Below are positions 34,671-43,077 of a stretch of 64,000 bases of DNA, piece after piece. The stretch is taken from NCBI GenBank assembly GCA_965223815.1, contig OZ245019.1:310001-374000 (forward strand). Reading direction: 5' to 3'. The notes under the pieces are model-generated. The model was not told the origin of the DNA, did not search any database, and saw only the letters and a list, made by a program, of their open reading frames with translations. The translations under genes and the position numbers were made by a program. The stretch's first letter is position 1. Every line of letters starts with the position of its first letter. This stretch comes from HKST-UBA178 sp965223815 (GTDB lineage Bacteria; Pseudomonadota; Gammaproteobacteria; Chromatiales; Chromatiaceae).

Positions 34671-35455
34671 GTAGGCCGGTATTGCAAGTCGCCGCACTAT
34701 CCATGGACTTTGGCGGCATCAAGGCCATGAGCGAGCTCGATCTAGAGGTTAACAAGGGCGAGATCGTGGCTCTTATTGGCCCCAACGGAGCGGGAAAGAC
34801 CACGTTCTTCAACTGTGTGACAGGAATATACAATCCTACTGGCGGTGATGTTTTTCTCAATCCCGAGATGGGAAATCGGGTTCGGTTGAATGGGCTCAAA
34901 CCGAACAAGGTCACGGAAAAGGGTATGGCCCGGACGTTTCAGAATATTCGACTCTTCCAGAATATGACGGTCCTGGAAAACGTGATGATCGGTCGTCATT
35001 GCCGCACCCACTCATTTATTGGTGGCGCTGTATTCAAGACGCGGGCTACCCGGGATGAGGAGAGGGAGACGGTGGAAAAAAGCTACCGAATTCTGCAGAA
35101 GGTGGGATTGGCAGATGCAGTCAATGAGTTCGCCTCAAATCTGCCCTACGGTGCTCAGCGCAGGCTGGAGATAGCCAGAGCGTTGGCTACGGAACCGTTT
35201 TTGTTGCTGCTGGATGAACCCGCCGCCGGGATGAATCCCCAAGAGACCCAGGAATTGGATGACCTAATTAACCGGATCAGGGATGAGGGACACTCAATTT
35301 TGTTGATCGAGCACGACATGAAGCTGGTTATGAGTCTCTCGGACCGGATATATGTCATGGATTATGGGAAGAAAATCTCCGAAGGGACGCCCCAGCAGGT
35401 CAGCTCAGACCCGGCAGTAATCAAGGCCTACCTGGGTGAGGATATCGATGCTTGA
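34667..35455 (+). CDS. livG: branched-chain amino acid ABC ATPase LivG
   Basis: 262 residues. Walker A GPNGAGKTTFFNCVTG, signature LPYGAQRRLEIARALA, Walker B LLLLDEPAAGMN and H-loop LIEHDMKLVM are intact, with the LivG-specific FQNIRLFQNMTVLENVMIGRH stretch. It energises the LivHM channel. It overlaps livM by 4 bases and livF by 8 bases, so the last genes are translationally coupled. Confidence 0.95.
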   Translation: MSRPVLQVAALSMDFGGIKAMSELDLEVNKGEIVALIGPNGAGKTTFFNCVTGIYNPTGGDVFLNPEMGNRVRLNGLKPNKVTEKGMARTFQNIRLFQNMTVLENVMIGRHCRTHSFIGGAVFKTRATRDEERETVEKSYRILQKVGLADAVNEFASNLPYGAQRRLEIARALATEPFLLLLDEPAAGMNPQETQELDDLINRIRDEGHSILLIEHDMKLVMSLSDRIYVMDYGKKISEGTPQQVSSDPAVIKAYLGEDIDA

Positions 35456-36155
35456 ATTACGAAACGTTCAGTCGTATTACGGGAACATCCAGGCGCTCAA
35501 GGGCATAGATCTGGAGATTCGCAGCGGCGAGATCATCACCTTGATTGGGGCCAATGGCGCAGGCAAGAGCACCACGCTGATGTCGATCTGCGGTGTAGTG
35601 CCGCCGCGCGCGGGAGAGATCCTCTTCCGCGGTGAGGCGATTCAGGGACTGAATCCGGACCGCATCGTCTCACTGGGGGTTTGCCAGGTACCGGAGGGGC
35701 GCCACATTTTTCCGCAACTCACGGTACAGGAAAATCTCGATATGGGCGCTTTCCTACGTGACGATAGGGAGGAGATCAATAGAGATAGAGACTATGTTTT
35801 TTCCCTGTTTCCCATCCTGGCGGAGCGGCGCAACCAGGCGGGGGGTACATTGAGCGGGGGCGAGCAGCAGATGCTCGCTATGTCCAGGGCATTGATGGCC
35901 AGGCCCCAACTGCTGCTGCTCGATGAGCCTTCGATGGGGTTGGCGCCGCTGATCATTCGTCAGATTTTCGAGATTATCAAGAAAATCAACGAGGAACAGG
36001 ATACAACCATTTTCCTTGTGGAGCAGAATGCCAACCAGGCGCTGCATATCGCAGACCGGGGCTATGTCATCGAGAATGGCGCTATTACACTGACTGATAG
36101 TGCCGAGAAACTCTTGGCCGATCCTGCGGTACAAAAAGCCTATCTCGGTATTTGA
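35448..36155 (+). CDS. livF: branched-chain amino acid ABC ATPase LivF
   Basis: 235 residues from the ATG at 35448 (MLELRNVQSYYGNIQALKGID); an upstream codon at 35436 is less likely. Walker A GANGAGKSTTLMSICG, VPEGRHIFPQLTVQENLDMGA, signature LSGGEQQMLAMSRALM, Walker B LLLLDEPSMGLAP and VEQNANQAL are all family-typical. It is the second ATPase of the importer and the last liv gene. Confidence 0.95.
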   Translation: MLELRNVQSYYGNIQALKGIDLEIRSGEIITLIGANGAGKSTTLMSICGVVPPRAGEILFRGEAIQGLNPDRIVSLGVCQVPEGRHIFPQLTVQENLDMGAFLRDDREEINRDRDYVFSLFPILAERRNQAGGTLSGGEQQMLAMSRALMARPQLLLLDEPSMGLAPLIIRQIFEIIKKINEEQDTTIFLVEQNANQALHIADRGYVIENGAITLTDSAEKLLADPAVQKAYLGI

Positions 36156-36179
36156 TTCATTCCGGACCCCTCTGTGAAA

Positions 36180-36389
36180 ATGGCAATGGAAGGTTGGCAA
36201 CAGCTGGTTTGCAGAACAATCCACTGTCCCTACTGCGGTGAACTGGTCGAAGTGGTGATCGACTGCTCGGTTTCCCGCCAGACCTATATCGAGGACTGCG
36301 AGGTCTGCTGCCGTCCCATGGTACTCTCGGCAAGCGTGGATGAATCTGGCCGTGTTAGTGTGCGGGCAACCGATGAGAACGATTGCTAG
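36180..36389 (+). CDS. CPXCG motif-containing cysteine-rich protein
   Basis: A very short protein (69-71 residues depending on the start; GTG 36174, ATG 36180 or ATG 36186). IHCPYCGELVEVVID and EDCEVCCRPMVLSA give two CxxC knuckles, a probable zinc ribbon of the CPXCG family. The role is unknown. It lies between livF and the LysE exporter, same strand, without obvious dependence. Confidence 0.85.
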   Translation: MAMEGWQQLVCRTIHCPYCGELVEVVIDCSVSRQTYIEDCEVCCRPMVLSASVDESGRVSVRATDENDC

Positions 36390-36423
36390 CACAAAGTGCC
36401 GATTTATCCCCTGAGGTACTGAA

Positions 36424-37047
36424 TTGATCGACTGGTCTGTACTGGTGGTGTTCATTCCCACCTTTTTCTTTGTCTCGGTCACCCCGGGCATGTGTATGAC
36501 ACTGGCCTTGACTATGGGGATGAGCATAGGCCTGCGGCGCACACTCTGGATGATGTGGGGTGAGTTGATCGGTGTCGGCCTGGTATCCCTCGCTGCGGTA
36601 GTCGGTGTCGCTGCGGTGATGTTGAATTATCCAGCATTGTTTCTCTGGTTGAAGTACCTGGGTGGCGCCTATCTTATTTATCTTGGGATGCAGATGTGGC
36701 GCTCAAAGGGGCGGATGGCGATACCCGATCAAACCGGGGATACGCAGCAGATTCCCGGCTTCGATCTGGCCCTGCAAGGGTTCGTTACTGCCATCGCCAA
36801 TCCCAAGGGTTGGGCATTCATGATCTCGTTGCTTCCTCCCTTTATCGACTTGGGGCTCCCCCTTGTACCCCAGCTGCTGATTTTACTGCTCATCATCCTC
36901 ACCATAGAGTTTCTGAGTCTTGTGCTCTACGCCAGTGGCGGAAAATCCTTGCGCCATCTCTTGCGGCAGCGAGGCAAGGTGCGGCTATTGAACAGGATTG
37001 CGGGAAGCCTGATGGGCGGTGTCGGTTTGTGGTTGGCATTAGGATGA
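36424..37047 (+). CDS. LysE/RhtB family amino acid exporter
   Basis: 207 residues, six predicted helices. The opening (PTFFFVSVTPGMCMTLALTMGMSIGLRRTLWMMWGE) contains the family's P-G turn; KYLGGAYLIYLGMQMWRS and NPKGWAFMISLLPPFI are equally typical. Translation seems to start at TTG 36424, with GAGG 9 bases upstream. LysE/RhtB proteins export lysine, threonine, homoserine or other amino acids; the substrate is not readable. It stands next to an importer operon for amino acids, a common balance pairing. Confidence 0.9.
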   Translation: MIDWSVLVVFIPTFFFVSVTPGMCMTLALTMGMSIGLRRTLWMMWGELIGVGLVSLAAVVGVAAVMLNYPALFLWLKYLGGAYLIYLGMQMWRSKGRMAIPDQTGDTQQIPGFDLALQGFVTAIANPKGWAFMISLLPPFIDLGLPLVPQLLILLLIILTIEFLSLVLYASGGKSLRHLLRQRGKVRLLNRIAGSLMGGVGLWLALG

Positions 37048-37129
37048 GATCGGGTGATGGCAGGTATGGAGCAAAGCGCGTAACCTAGATCGTCGAGTCT
37101 GTGCTTGGGCTGAATGCGAGGGGTGTGTG

Positions 37130-37456
37130 ATGGCATGGGTGTATCTCATAGCAGCGGGGATATTCGAGTGGGGCTGGCCCGTGGGCCTTAAATACGGTTG
37201 GACCGATCAGGGACTGCAATACGGCTGGGTTGCCTTCGCTATCGTCATGATGACGGCAAGCGGATCGTTGCTTCTGCTCGCCCAACGCACCATACCTATG
37301 GGTACCGCTTACGCCATTTGGACCGGTATAGGTGCAGTGGGGACTTTTGTTCTTGGGATTCTGCTCTTTGGTGAGGCCGCCAGCACAGCCCGCTTCTTTT
37401 TTGTCGGCATGATCGTTGCCGGTATACTGGGGCTAAAGCTGGTATCGCCCCATTGA
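37130..37456 (+). CDS. SMR exporter of the Gdx/SugE (guanidinium) type
   Basis: 108 residues, four helices. TM1 (WVYLIAAGIFEWGWPVGLKYGW) holds the essential Glu. The TIPMGTAYAIWTGIGAVGTFVLGILLFGE stretch matches SugE/Gdx rather than drug-exporting EmrE. Gdx proteins export guanidinium as antiparallel dimers in exchange for protons. No guanidine riboswitch could be recognised in the 82 bases upstream. A second SMR gene for a heterodimer is not present. Confidence 0.85.
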   Translation: MAWVYLIAAGIFEWGWPVGLKYGWTDQGLQYGWVAFAIVMMTASGSLLLLAQRTIPMGTAYAIWTGIGAVGTFVLGILLFGEAASTARFFFVGMIVAGILGLKLVSPH

Positions 37457-37511
37457 GTATTCGACAATGCCGCAAAAACTTTAGCTATTCCGGAGAGAGG
37501 AGGATCGAGGC

Positions 37512-37898
37512 ATGTATCTGACGTTTTTTAGTGGCATCAGGCTGCGCCTGGTTGCGATAATCTTCGCCATGTTGATTGCCGGTCTTGCCGTTGGGGAGGA
37601 TATCCCCTTGGTGGATGGGTCGATTTGGCGGAAGTCTTCACAAACCGAAAAACAGAGCTATATCATTGGCGTGAGCAACCTGCTGTCTGTGGAATACGCA
37701 TACCAACAGGGATCCAAGCCGCCGCCGAGCGACGAACAAACTATTATCCGCAGGCTCTATGAGGACGTGGATGAGGTTACTCTGGACGGCGTGATTGCAA
37801 GGATTGATCAGTGGTACAAGGACAACCCGGGCATGATCAATCGCGCGGTGCTGGATGTAATCTGGGTCGATATGGTTGTCAACAAGAAGGGGGAGTAG
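37512..37898 (+). CDS. small exported protein, unknown function
   Basis: 128 residues with a signal peptide or anchor (LVAIIFAMLIAGLAVGED). The mature part is helical and charged (SYIIGVSNLLSVEYAYQQG; EVTLDGVIARIDQWYKDNPG; NRAVLDVIWVDMVVN). It looks like a small periplasmic helical protein, a common companion of Gly-zipper lipoproteins, and such a gene follows 4 bases later. No enzymatic motif is seen. Confidence 0.65.
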   Translation: MYLTFFSGIRLRLVAIIFAMLIAGLAVGEDIPLVDGSIWRKSSQTEKQSYIIGVSNLLSVEYAYQQGSKPPPSDEQTIIRRLYEDVDEVTLDGVIARIDQWYKDNPGMINRAVLDVIWVDMVVNKKGE

Positions 37899-37902
37899 AT
37901 CG

Positions 37903-38082
37903 ATGAGAAAAAGCATAAAGATGAGCTTCGCCGCCTTTCTTTTGGTATGGGTTACAGGCTGCGCAACCGTTGGGGGCGCAATTGTTGGCGCCGGAATTGG
38001 GGCCATCGCCGGGGATGCCAGAATGGGCGCAGCAGTAGGCGCCACCACGGGCGCGGTTATCGATATATTCGGCAGTCGCTGA
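37903..38082 (+). CDS. glycine-zipper lipoprotein
   Basis: 59 residues from the ATG at 37903. Signal peptide with lipobox V-T-G-C (Cys19), then a Gly-zipper helix (GGAIVGAGIGAIAGDARMGAAVG). Such short YMGG/Gly-zipper proteins insert in or stabilise the envelope. It is probably co-transcribed with the preceding exported protein (gap of 4 bases). Confidence 0.75.
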   Translation: MRKSIKMSFAAFLLVWVTGCATVGGAIVGAGIGAIAGDARMGAAVGATTGAVIDIFGSR

Positions 38083-38418
38083 GAACCAGGCGCTGTTGCC
38101 GGTATTTGCTATTGACGCCACGGGAATGGCATCGGCGTAACAGAGGGCGAAGCGGTTTGGCCGGGTTCCCGTCGCTGTTCCGCTATACCCAGAGGTTTGC
38201 CGGGTTGGGTCATGCCCTCGGTTGGCGAACCATACTCTCCCCTCAGTCACCTTCCCACCGGGCCTGGTCGCCGTTCGAGCGGAGAAGAACGGCGGCTCCT
38301 CTCTGACTCCAGGGCATTCACCACGCTGACCCCCCAGCCGTTCCTGGTAACTTTCTTTCCACTTTTTTGTTGTTCGATCTTTCTGCTTTCCACTAGGCGC
38401 TAATGATCCCCTATTGGT

Positions 38419-38431
38419 AATCAGTAACTTA
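38419..38431 (+). promoter_or_regulatory. candidate IHF site upstream of hupS
   Basis: AATCAGTAACTTA matches the IHF consensus WATCAA-N4-TTR at all but one position. It lies about 25 bases upstream of the -24 element and overlaps the TAACT/AGTTA inverted repeat. IHF bending is known to be needed for HupR-type activation of hupSL. Confidence 0.45.
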
Positions 38432-38455
38432 TTGAGTTATCGGGTTATTTTTGTT

Positions 38456-38472
38456 GGGCATAGGAATTGCAA
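38456..38472 (+). promoter_or_regulatory. sigma-54 promoter of the hydrogenase operon
   Basis: GGGCATAGGAATTGCAA fits the -24/-12 consensus (TGGCAYR-N4-TTGCA): GG at 38457-38458, exactly ten bases, then GC at 38469-38470. Transcription should begin near 38482, giving a leader of about 70 bases to hupS. The presence of an NtrC-type activator (hupR) in the same locus supports it. Confidence 0.75.
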
Positions 38473-38550
38473 CCCTTGGGGAAAAAGGCGATGCACCGCC
38501 CATGGCGAATAGTTGCATCCTGGAACTAGACCACCCAAGAGGAGCCCGGT

Positions 38551-39627
38551 ATGACGGAAACTTTCTATCAAGTGATGCGGCGGCAGGGGATCACCCGCCG
38601 CAGCTTCCTGAAATTCTGCAGTCTCACAGCATCGGCACTGGGATTGGGCCCTGCAATGGTACCCAGGATTGCCGAAGCTATGGAGACAAAGCCACGAATA
38701 CCGGTTCTCTGGCTGCATGGCCTGGAGTGTACTTGCTGTTCCGAGTCTTTCATCCGTTCGGCACACCCGTTGGCTAAGGACGTCGTGTTGTCGATGATCT
38801 CTCTGGACTACGACGACACCATCATGGCCGCCGCCGGACACGCCGCGGAAGCCATCATCGAAGAGACGATTGAAAAGTATGACGGCAACTTCATCCTGGC
38901 AGTGGAGGGTAATCCGCCACTGGCTCAGGATGGGATGTCATGCATAATCGCGGGGCGGCCCTTTCATGAGCAGTTGACCCACGTAGCCGATCACTGCAAA
39001 GCCATCATCTCCTGGGGGTCCTGCGCTTCCTGGGGGTGTGTCCAGGCAGCCCGCCCCAATCCCACTCAGGCAACGCCGGTACATAAGATGCCGGGTATCG
39101 CCAATAAACCAATCATCAAGGTACCCGGTTGTCCGCCCATCGCCGAGGTGATGACAGCGGTCATCACCTACATGCTGACTTTTGAGCGGCTTCCCGAGTT
39201 GGACCGGCAGGGTCGCCCGAAAATGTTTTACAGCCAGCGTATTCATGACAAGTGCTACCGTCGGCCCCATTTCGATGCCGGCCAATTCGTAGAGGCTTTC
39301 GACGATGAGGGGGCCCGCAAGGGGTACTGTCTGTACAAGGTGGGCTGCAAGGGACCGACCACCTACAACGCCTGCTCCACCATTCGTTGGAATGGCGGGC
39401 TCTCTTTCCCCATCCAGGCGGGACATCCCTGTATCGGCTGCTCTGAAGATGGGTTCTGGGACAAAGGCTCTTTCTACCAGCATGTAACCGATACCCATCA
39501 GTTTGGGGTGGAGGCCAATGCGGACAAGGTTGGATTGGCAGCCGCGGGTATTGTCGGCGCGGCAGCGGCAGCACACGCTGCGGTCACTGTTATCAAGCGG
39601 GCGCAGAAGAAAGGAGAGCAGGAATAA
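38551..39627 (+). CDS. hupS: uptake [NiFe]-hydrogenase small subunit, O2-tolerant type
   Basis: 358 residues. A twin-arginine signal (TRRSFLK, residues 15-21) is cleaved probably after Ala43; a C-terminal helix (about residues 325-350) anchors it to the membrane. The proximal cluster region reads LECTCCSESF and SWGSCASWGCVQAA. In mature numbering the cysteines fall at 17, 19, 20, 115 and 120, with Cys19 and Cys120 being the two extra cysteines that make the [4Fe-3S] cluster of O2-tolerant Hyd-1/MBH enzymes. It passes electrons from the NiFe site to HupC. AGGAG lies before the start; it heads the operon, overlapping hupL. Confidence 0.96.
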   Translation: MTETFYQVMRRQGITRRSFLKFCSLTASALGLGPAMVPRIAEAMETKPRIPVLWLHGLECTCCSESFIRSAHPLAKDVVLSMISLDYDDTIMAAAGHAAEAIIEETIEKYDGNFILAVEGNPPLAQDGMSCIIAGRPFHEQLTHVADHCKAIISWGSCASWGCVQAARPNPTQATPVHKMPGIANKPIIKVPGCPPIAEVMTAVITYMLTFERLPELDRQGRPKMFYSQRIHDKCYRRPHFDAGQFVEAFDDEGARKGYCLYKVGCKGPTTYNACSTIRWNGGLSFPIQAGHPCIGCSEDGFWDKGSFYQHVTDTHQFGVEANADKVGLAAAGIVGAAAAAHAAVTVIKRAQKKGEQE

Positions 39628-41426
39628 TGAGCACTATAGAGACACCCAATGGCTTTACCCTGGACAACTCCGGGCAGCGAGTGGTGGTCGATCCGGTTAC
39701 CCGCATTGAGGGGCACATGCGCTGCGAAGTCAATGTAGATGAGGAGAATATCATTCGCAACGCTGTTTCAACCGGTACCATGTGGCGTGGCCTCGAGGTC
39801 ATACTCAAAGGCCGCGACCCGAGGGACGCCTGGGCATTTACCCAGCGAATCTGCGGAGTTTGCACCGGCACCCATGCGCTGACCTCGGTTCGCGCCGTTG
39901 AGGATGCATTGGCTATCGCGATTCCGGAGAATGCCAATTCCATTCGCAATATCATGCAGCTGACCCTCCAAGCGCATGATCACCTGGTCCACTTCTATCA
40001 CCTGCATGCATTGGATTGGGTAAATCCAATAAATGCCCTGAAGGCGGATCCCAAAGCGACTTCTGAATTGCAGCAGAAGGTCTCCCCCCACCATGCGAAA
40101 TCCTCTCCTGGATACTTCCGGGATATCCAGAATCGCCTAAAGAAATTTGTGGAGAGCGGTCAACTGGGACCGTTTAAAAACGGTTACTGGAGCAATCCCG
40201 CCTACCTGCTTCCCCCGGAAGCCGATCTCATGGCAGTGACCCATTACCTGGAGGCACTCGATTTCCAGAAAGAGATCATGAAGATCCGCACCATCATGGG
40301 GGGCAAGGATCCGCACCCGAATTGGATGGTTGGCGGTGTGCCCTGCGGAATTAACATGGACAGCGATCTTGCAGCCGGGGCGCCCCTGAACATGGTGACC
40401 TTGAATCAGATCTCGTCAATCATCGATCAGACCCGGGAGTTCATCAAGAACGTCTACATCCCCGACCTCTTGGCAGTGGCCCAATTCTACAAAGGCTGGC
40501 TCTACGGTGGGGGGCTTGCCAGCCAGAATGTGCTCTCCTACGGGGATATCCCGGATCGCGCCAATGACTATTCCGATGCCAATCTGATGATGCCCAGGGG
40601 GGCTATCATCAACGGTAATCTGAAAGAAGTTCATCCGGTTGATTTACGTGATCCTGCCGAGATCCAGGAGTTCGTTCCGCACTCCTGGTACCAGTATCCG
40701 GAGGGCGCCAAGGGGCTGCATCCCTGGGACGGTGTCACTGAGCCCAGTTTCGAATTGGGCGCCAAAACCAAGGGCAGTCGGACCAATATCGAACAAATAG
40801 ACGAGACCGCCGGCTACTCCTGGATCAAGGCGCCCCGCTGGCGGGGGCATGCGATGGAAGTCGGTCCCCTGGCCCGGTACATCATCGGCTACGCCAAGGG
40901 GCATGAGGAGATTACCGAGCAGATCAATTTCGTCCTAAGGACCCTTGATGTCCCGGTCACCGCGCTCTTCTCGACGCTCGGGCGTACTGCTGCCCGGGGG
41001 CTGGAAGCGGATTGGGCAGCGGATAAGATGCGCTATTTCATGGATAAGTTGATGGCTAATATCAAGGCTGGGGACTCCAGCACCGCCAATGTGGACAACT
41101 GGGATCCCGCCACCTGGCCCAAGGCGGCAAAAGGCGTGGGTTTTTCCGAGGCGCCCCGCGGCGCCCTTGGCCATTGGATCAGAATCAGGGATACCAAAAT
41201 CGCCAATTACCAGTGCGTGGTTCCCACCACTTGGAATGGCTCGCCACGGGATGCGGAGGGTAATATCGGCGCCTTCGAAGCATCGCTGATGAATACCAAG
41301 GTAGCCCGTGCCGAGGAGCCGGTGGAGATACTGCGGACACTCCACAGCTTCGATCCATGCCTCGCCTGTTCCACCCATGTAATGAGCGAGGATGGGGAGG
41401 AGATGGCTAATGTCAAGGTGCGATGA
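39627..41426 (+). CDS. hupL: uptake [NiFe]-hydrogenase large subunit
   Basis: 599 residues. The NiFe ligands are Cys76/Cys79 (RICGVCTGTH) and Cys578/Cys581 (DPCLACSTH). The 15 residues after His584 (VMSEDGEEMANVKVR) form the C-terminal peptide removed by the HupD protease after nickel insertion. VDPVTRIEGHMRCEVN near the start and HFYHLHALDWV are typical of group 1 membrane-bound uptake enzymes. It crosses the membrane with HupS by the Tat route. The stop of hupS overlaps its start codon (TAATG). Confidence 0.97.
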   Translation: MSTIETPNGFTLDNSGQRVVVDPVTRIEGHMRCEVNVDEENIIRNAVSTGTMWRGLEVILKGRDPRDAWAFTQRICGVCTGTHALTSVRAVEDALAIAIPENANSIRNIMQLTLQAHDHLVHFYHLHALDWVNPINALKADPKATSELQQKVSPHHAKSSPGYFRDIQNRLKKFVESGQLGPFKNGYWSNPAYLLPPEADLMAVTHYLEALDFQKEIMKIRTIMGGKDPHPNWMVGGVPCGINMDSDLAAGAPLNMVTLNQISSIIDQTREFIKNVYIPDLLAVAQFYKGWLYGGGLASQNVLSYGDIPDRANDYSDANLMMPRGAIINGNLKEVHPVDLRDPAEIQEFVPHSWYQYPEGAKGLHPWDGVTEPSFELGAKTKGSRTNIEQIDETAGYSWIKAPRWRGHAMEVGPLARYIIGYAKGHEEITEQINFVLRTLDVPVTALFSTLGRTAARGLEADWAADKMRYFMDKLMANIKAGDSSTANVDNWDPATWPKAAKGVGFSEAPRGALGHWIRIRDTKIANYQCVVPTTWNGSPRDAEGNIGAFEASLMNTKVARAEEPVEILRTLHSFDPCLACSTHVMSEDGEEMANVKVR

Positions 41427-41441
41427 GGAGGGGCAACCAAC

Positions 41442-41642
41442 ATGATGAAGAGACTGCTTGAGTTGGTATTACTGGGTTTACTGTTTATGGCGGGCGACGG
41501 TATGGCGCATATCGATGGGCACCCGGAATCGAATGCTCAGATGGACTGGCTCCATCTGCTAGTGGATCACGGTGGAATTTTGCTGCCGCTGGCAGCAACG
41601 ATACTGGGATTCTACGCTGTCAGACATGCCTTGCGGCGCTGA
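41442..41642 (+). CDS. 66-residue membrane protein inside the hup operon
   Basis: GGAGGGG lies about 10 bases upstream of tandem ATGs (41442, 41445). The N-terminus is a signal-like helix (LLELVLLGLLFMAGDGMA), then a short loop rich in His/Asp (HIDGHPESNAQMDWLHLL) and one C-terminal helix (ILLPLAATILGFYAVRHALRR). It is inserted between hupL and hupC, which are adjacent in most hup operons. I do not recognise a family. It could be an accessory subunit, an anchor or an assembly helper of the HupSLC complex. Confidence 0.75.
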   Translation: MMKRLLELVLLGLLFMAGDGMAHIDGHPESNAQMDWLHLLVDHGGILLPLAATILGFYAVRHALRR

Positions 41643-41671
41643 GACCATGGAGCCTATCGGAGGTAATCAAG

Positions 41672-42355
41672 ATGCAGACTGAGGTCAAACAGACGGCGGT
41701 ATATGTCTACGAGGCGCCGGTTCGACTCTGGCACTGGGTTAACGCGTTGGCAATCACTGTGCTTGCGGTGACCGGTTGGTTTATCGCCAACCCGATGGCG
41801 AGTCCCATGGGGGAAGCCAGCGACCATTTTATTATGGGGTATATACGCTTTGCCCATTTCGCCGCCGCCTATATCTTCGCAATCGGTTTTATTGGACGGC
41901 TCTATTGGGCATTTGTCGGCAACGAACACTCCCGTCAGCTCTTCAAGTTGCCATTCTACAAACTGCAGTTCTGGCGTGAGCTGGTACATGAGGTACGCTG
42001 GTATTCCTTCTTGGAGAAAGAGCCGAAAAAGTATGTTGGCCACAACCCGCTGGCGCATCTTTTCATGGTGGCCATTATTACCGTAGGTGGTTTGGCCATG
42101 GTATTGACCGGCTTCTCCCTCTATGCGGAGCAGACCGGTTTGGGCAGTTGGCAGGACACCCTTTTCGGCTGGCTGATACCACTGGTTGGCCAGAGCCAGG
42201 ATGTCAGGCTTTGGCATCATTGGGGTATGTGGATCATCGTGATATTCGTGATACTCCATGTTTATGTCGCCATTAGAGAAGACATCGTCTCCCGCCAAAG
42301 CCTGATAAGTACCATGGTCAGCGGTTGGCGCATGTTCAAGGACGATCGGCCGTGA
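41672..42355 (+). CDS. hupC: Ni/Fe-hydrogenase b-type cytochrome subunit
   Basis: 227 residues with four helices. YEAPVRLWHWVNALAITVLAVTGWFIANP is the characteristic first helix with a haem-ligand His; further His occur in IRFAHFAAAYIFAIGFI and LWHHWGMWIIVIFVILHVYVAI. It anchors HupSL and transfers electrons to the quinone pool. The stop overlaps the GTG start of hupD. Confidence 0.96.
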   Translation: MQTEVKQTAVYVYEAPVRLWHWVNALAITVLAVTGWFIANPMASPMGEASDHFIMGYIRFAHFAAAYIFAIGFIGRLYWAFVGNEHSRQLFKLPFYKLQFWRELVHEVRWYSFLEKEPKKYVGHNPLAHLFMVAIITVGGLAMVLTGFSLYAEQTGLGSWQDTLFGWLIPLVGQSQDVRLWHHWGMWIIVIFVILHVYVAIREDIVSRQSLISTMVSGWRMFKDDRP

Positions 42356-43077
42356 ATGCCGCCGGCGATCCCAATATTCTGATTCTCGGAATAGGCAATA
42401 TCCTCTGGGCTGACGAGGGCTTCGGTGTGCGGGCCGTTGAAACACTGCAACGCCACTACCGCTTTCCGGGGAATGTCCGGCTCATGGATGGCGGTACCCA
42501 GGGCATTTACTTGGTGCAGGAGATTCGAGAGGCGGATGTCTTGGTTGTTTTCGACGCCGTTGACTATGGCTTGCCTGCCGGCACGTTGAAACGCGTTCAG
42601 GGAGCTGAGGTACCCAAATTTCTCGGTTGCAAGAAGGTCAGTCTGCACCAGACCGGATTCCAGGAGGTGTTGGCGCTGGCCGAGATGTTGGGAGACTATC
42701 CGGAGCATCTGCTTCTGGTGGGCGTGCAACCGGCAATGCTGGAAGATTATGGTGGCAGCCTGCGTCCCGAGATAAAAGCCATGATTCAACCGGCCATAGA
42801 TCAGGCGCTGGATTTCCTCTGTGGTTTTGGTATTGAAGCGCAACGCCGCATTCACCCACTTCCCGTAGACACCGCGCGCATGGGGGCCATAGCCGATATG
42901 GAAGCATATGAAGCGGGTCGCCCAACCGCTGTCGAGGCCTGCCGCATTGGTGACGCCCGGGTCCTTGAAAGCGGAGCCTTCGATGTTGCCTACCAGTCAG
43001 TGAGTATTAGGGGCGAAACCATGGCCGTGGGCGTGGATCACCACCTCCAAGCCTACCGGCAAAGTGACAAACGCTGA
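42352..43077 (+). CDS. hupD: hydrogenase maturation protease HupD/HyaD
   Basis: 241 residues from GTG 42352, which overlaps the hupC stop (GTGA); an upstream TTG is unlikely. ILILGIGNILWADEGFGVRAVE carries the Glu nickel ligand of the family, with the Asp and His ligands in VVFDAVDYG and VSLHQTGFQEVLAL. It cuts the C-terminal peptide from HupL once Ni is bound. The protein is longer than typical HyaD (about 195) because of a C-terminal extension rich in charged residues. Confidence 0.93.
   Translation: MNAAGDPNILILGIGNILWADEGFGVRAVETLQRHYRFPGNVRLMDGGTQGIYLVQEIREADVLVVFDAVDYGLPAGTLKRVQGAEVPKFLGCKKVSLHQTGFQEVLALAEMLGDYPEHLLLVGVQPAMLEDYGGSLRPEIKAMIQPAIDQALDFLCGFGIEAQRRIHPLPVDTARMGAIADMEAYEAGRPTAVEACRIGDARVLESGAFDVAYQSVSIRGETMAVGVDHHLQAYRQSDKR

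Larger units (their letters stand above)
38083..38550 (+). promoter_or_regulatory. hup upstream regulatory region
   Basis: 468 bases without a gene. The first 300 bases contain an 8-base-pair inverted repeat CGCCGTTC/GAACGGCG (38269-38294) without a T-run. The last 150 bases turn AT-rich and hold the IHF-like and sigma-54 elements listed separately, plus a TAACT-N5-AGTTA inverted repeat (38425-38439). No TTG-N5-CAA HupR site was found here by eye. Confidence 0.6.

Noticed and set aside
37048..37129. Guanidine riboswitch ahead of the Gdx-type gene
   Set aside because: The 82-base gap shows no ACGR-loop hairpins or other recognisable guanidine aptamer. The exporter call rests on the protein only.
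38269..38294. Terminator upstream of the hup promoter
   Set aside because: The perfect 8-base-pair stem CGCCGTTC/GAACGGCG has no T-run and lies nearly 190 bases past the preceding gene, so it is reported only as a repeat within the region.
42325..42351. TTG start of hupD within hupC
   Set aside because: GTG 42352 gives the typical overlap and the family start close to the NILILGIGN motif.
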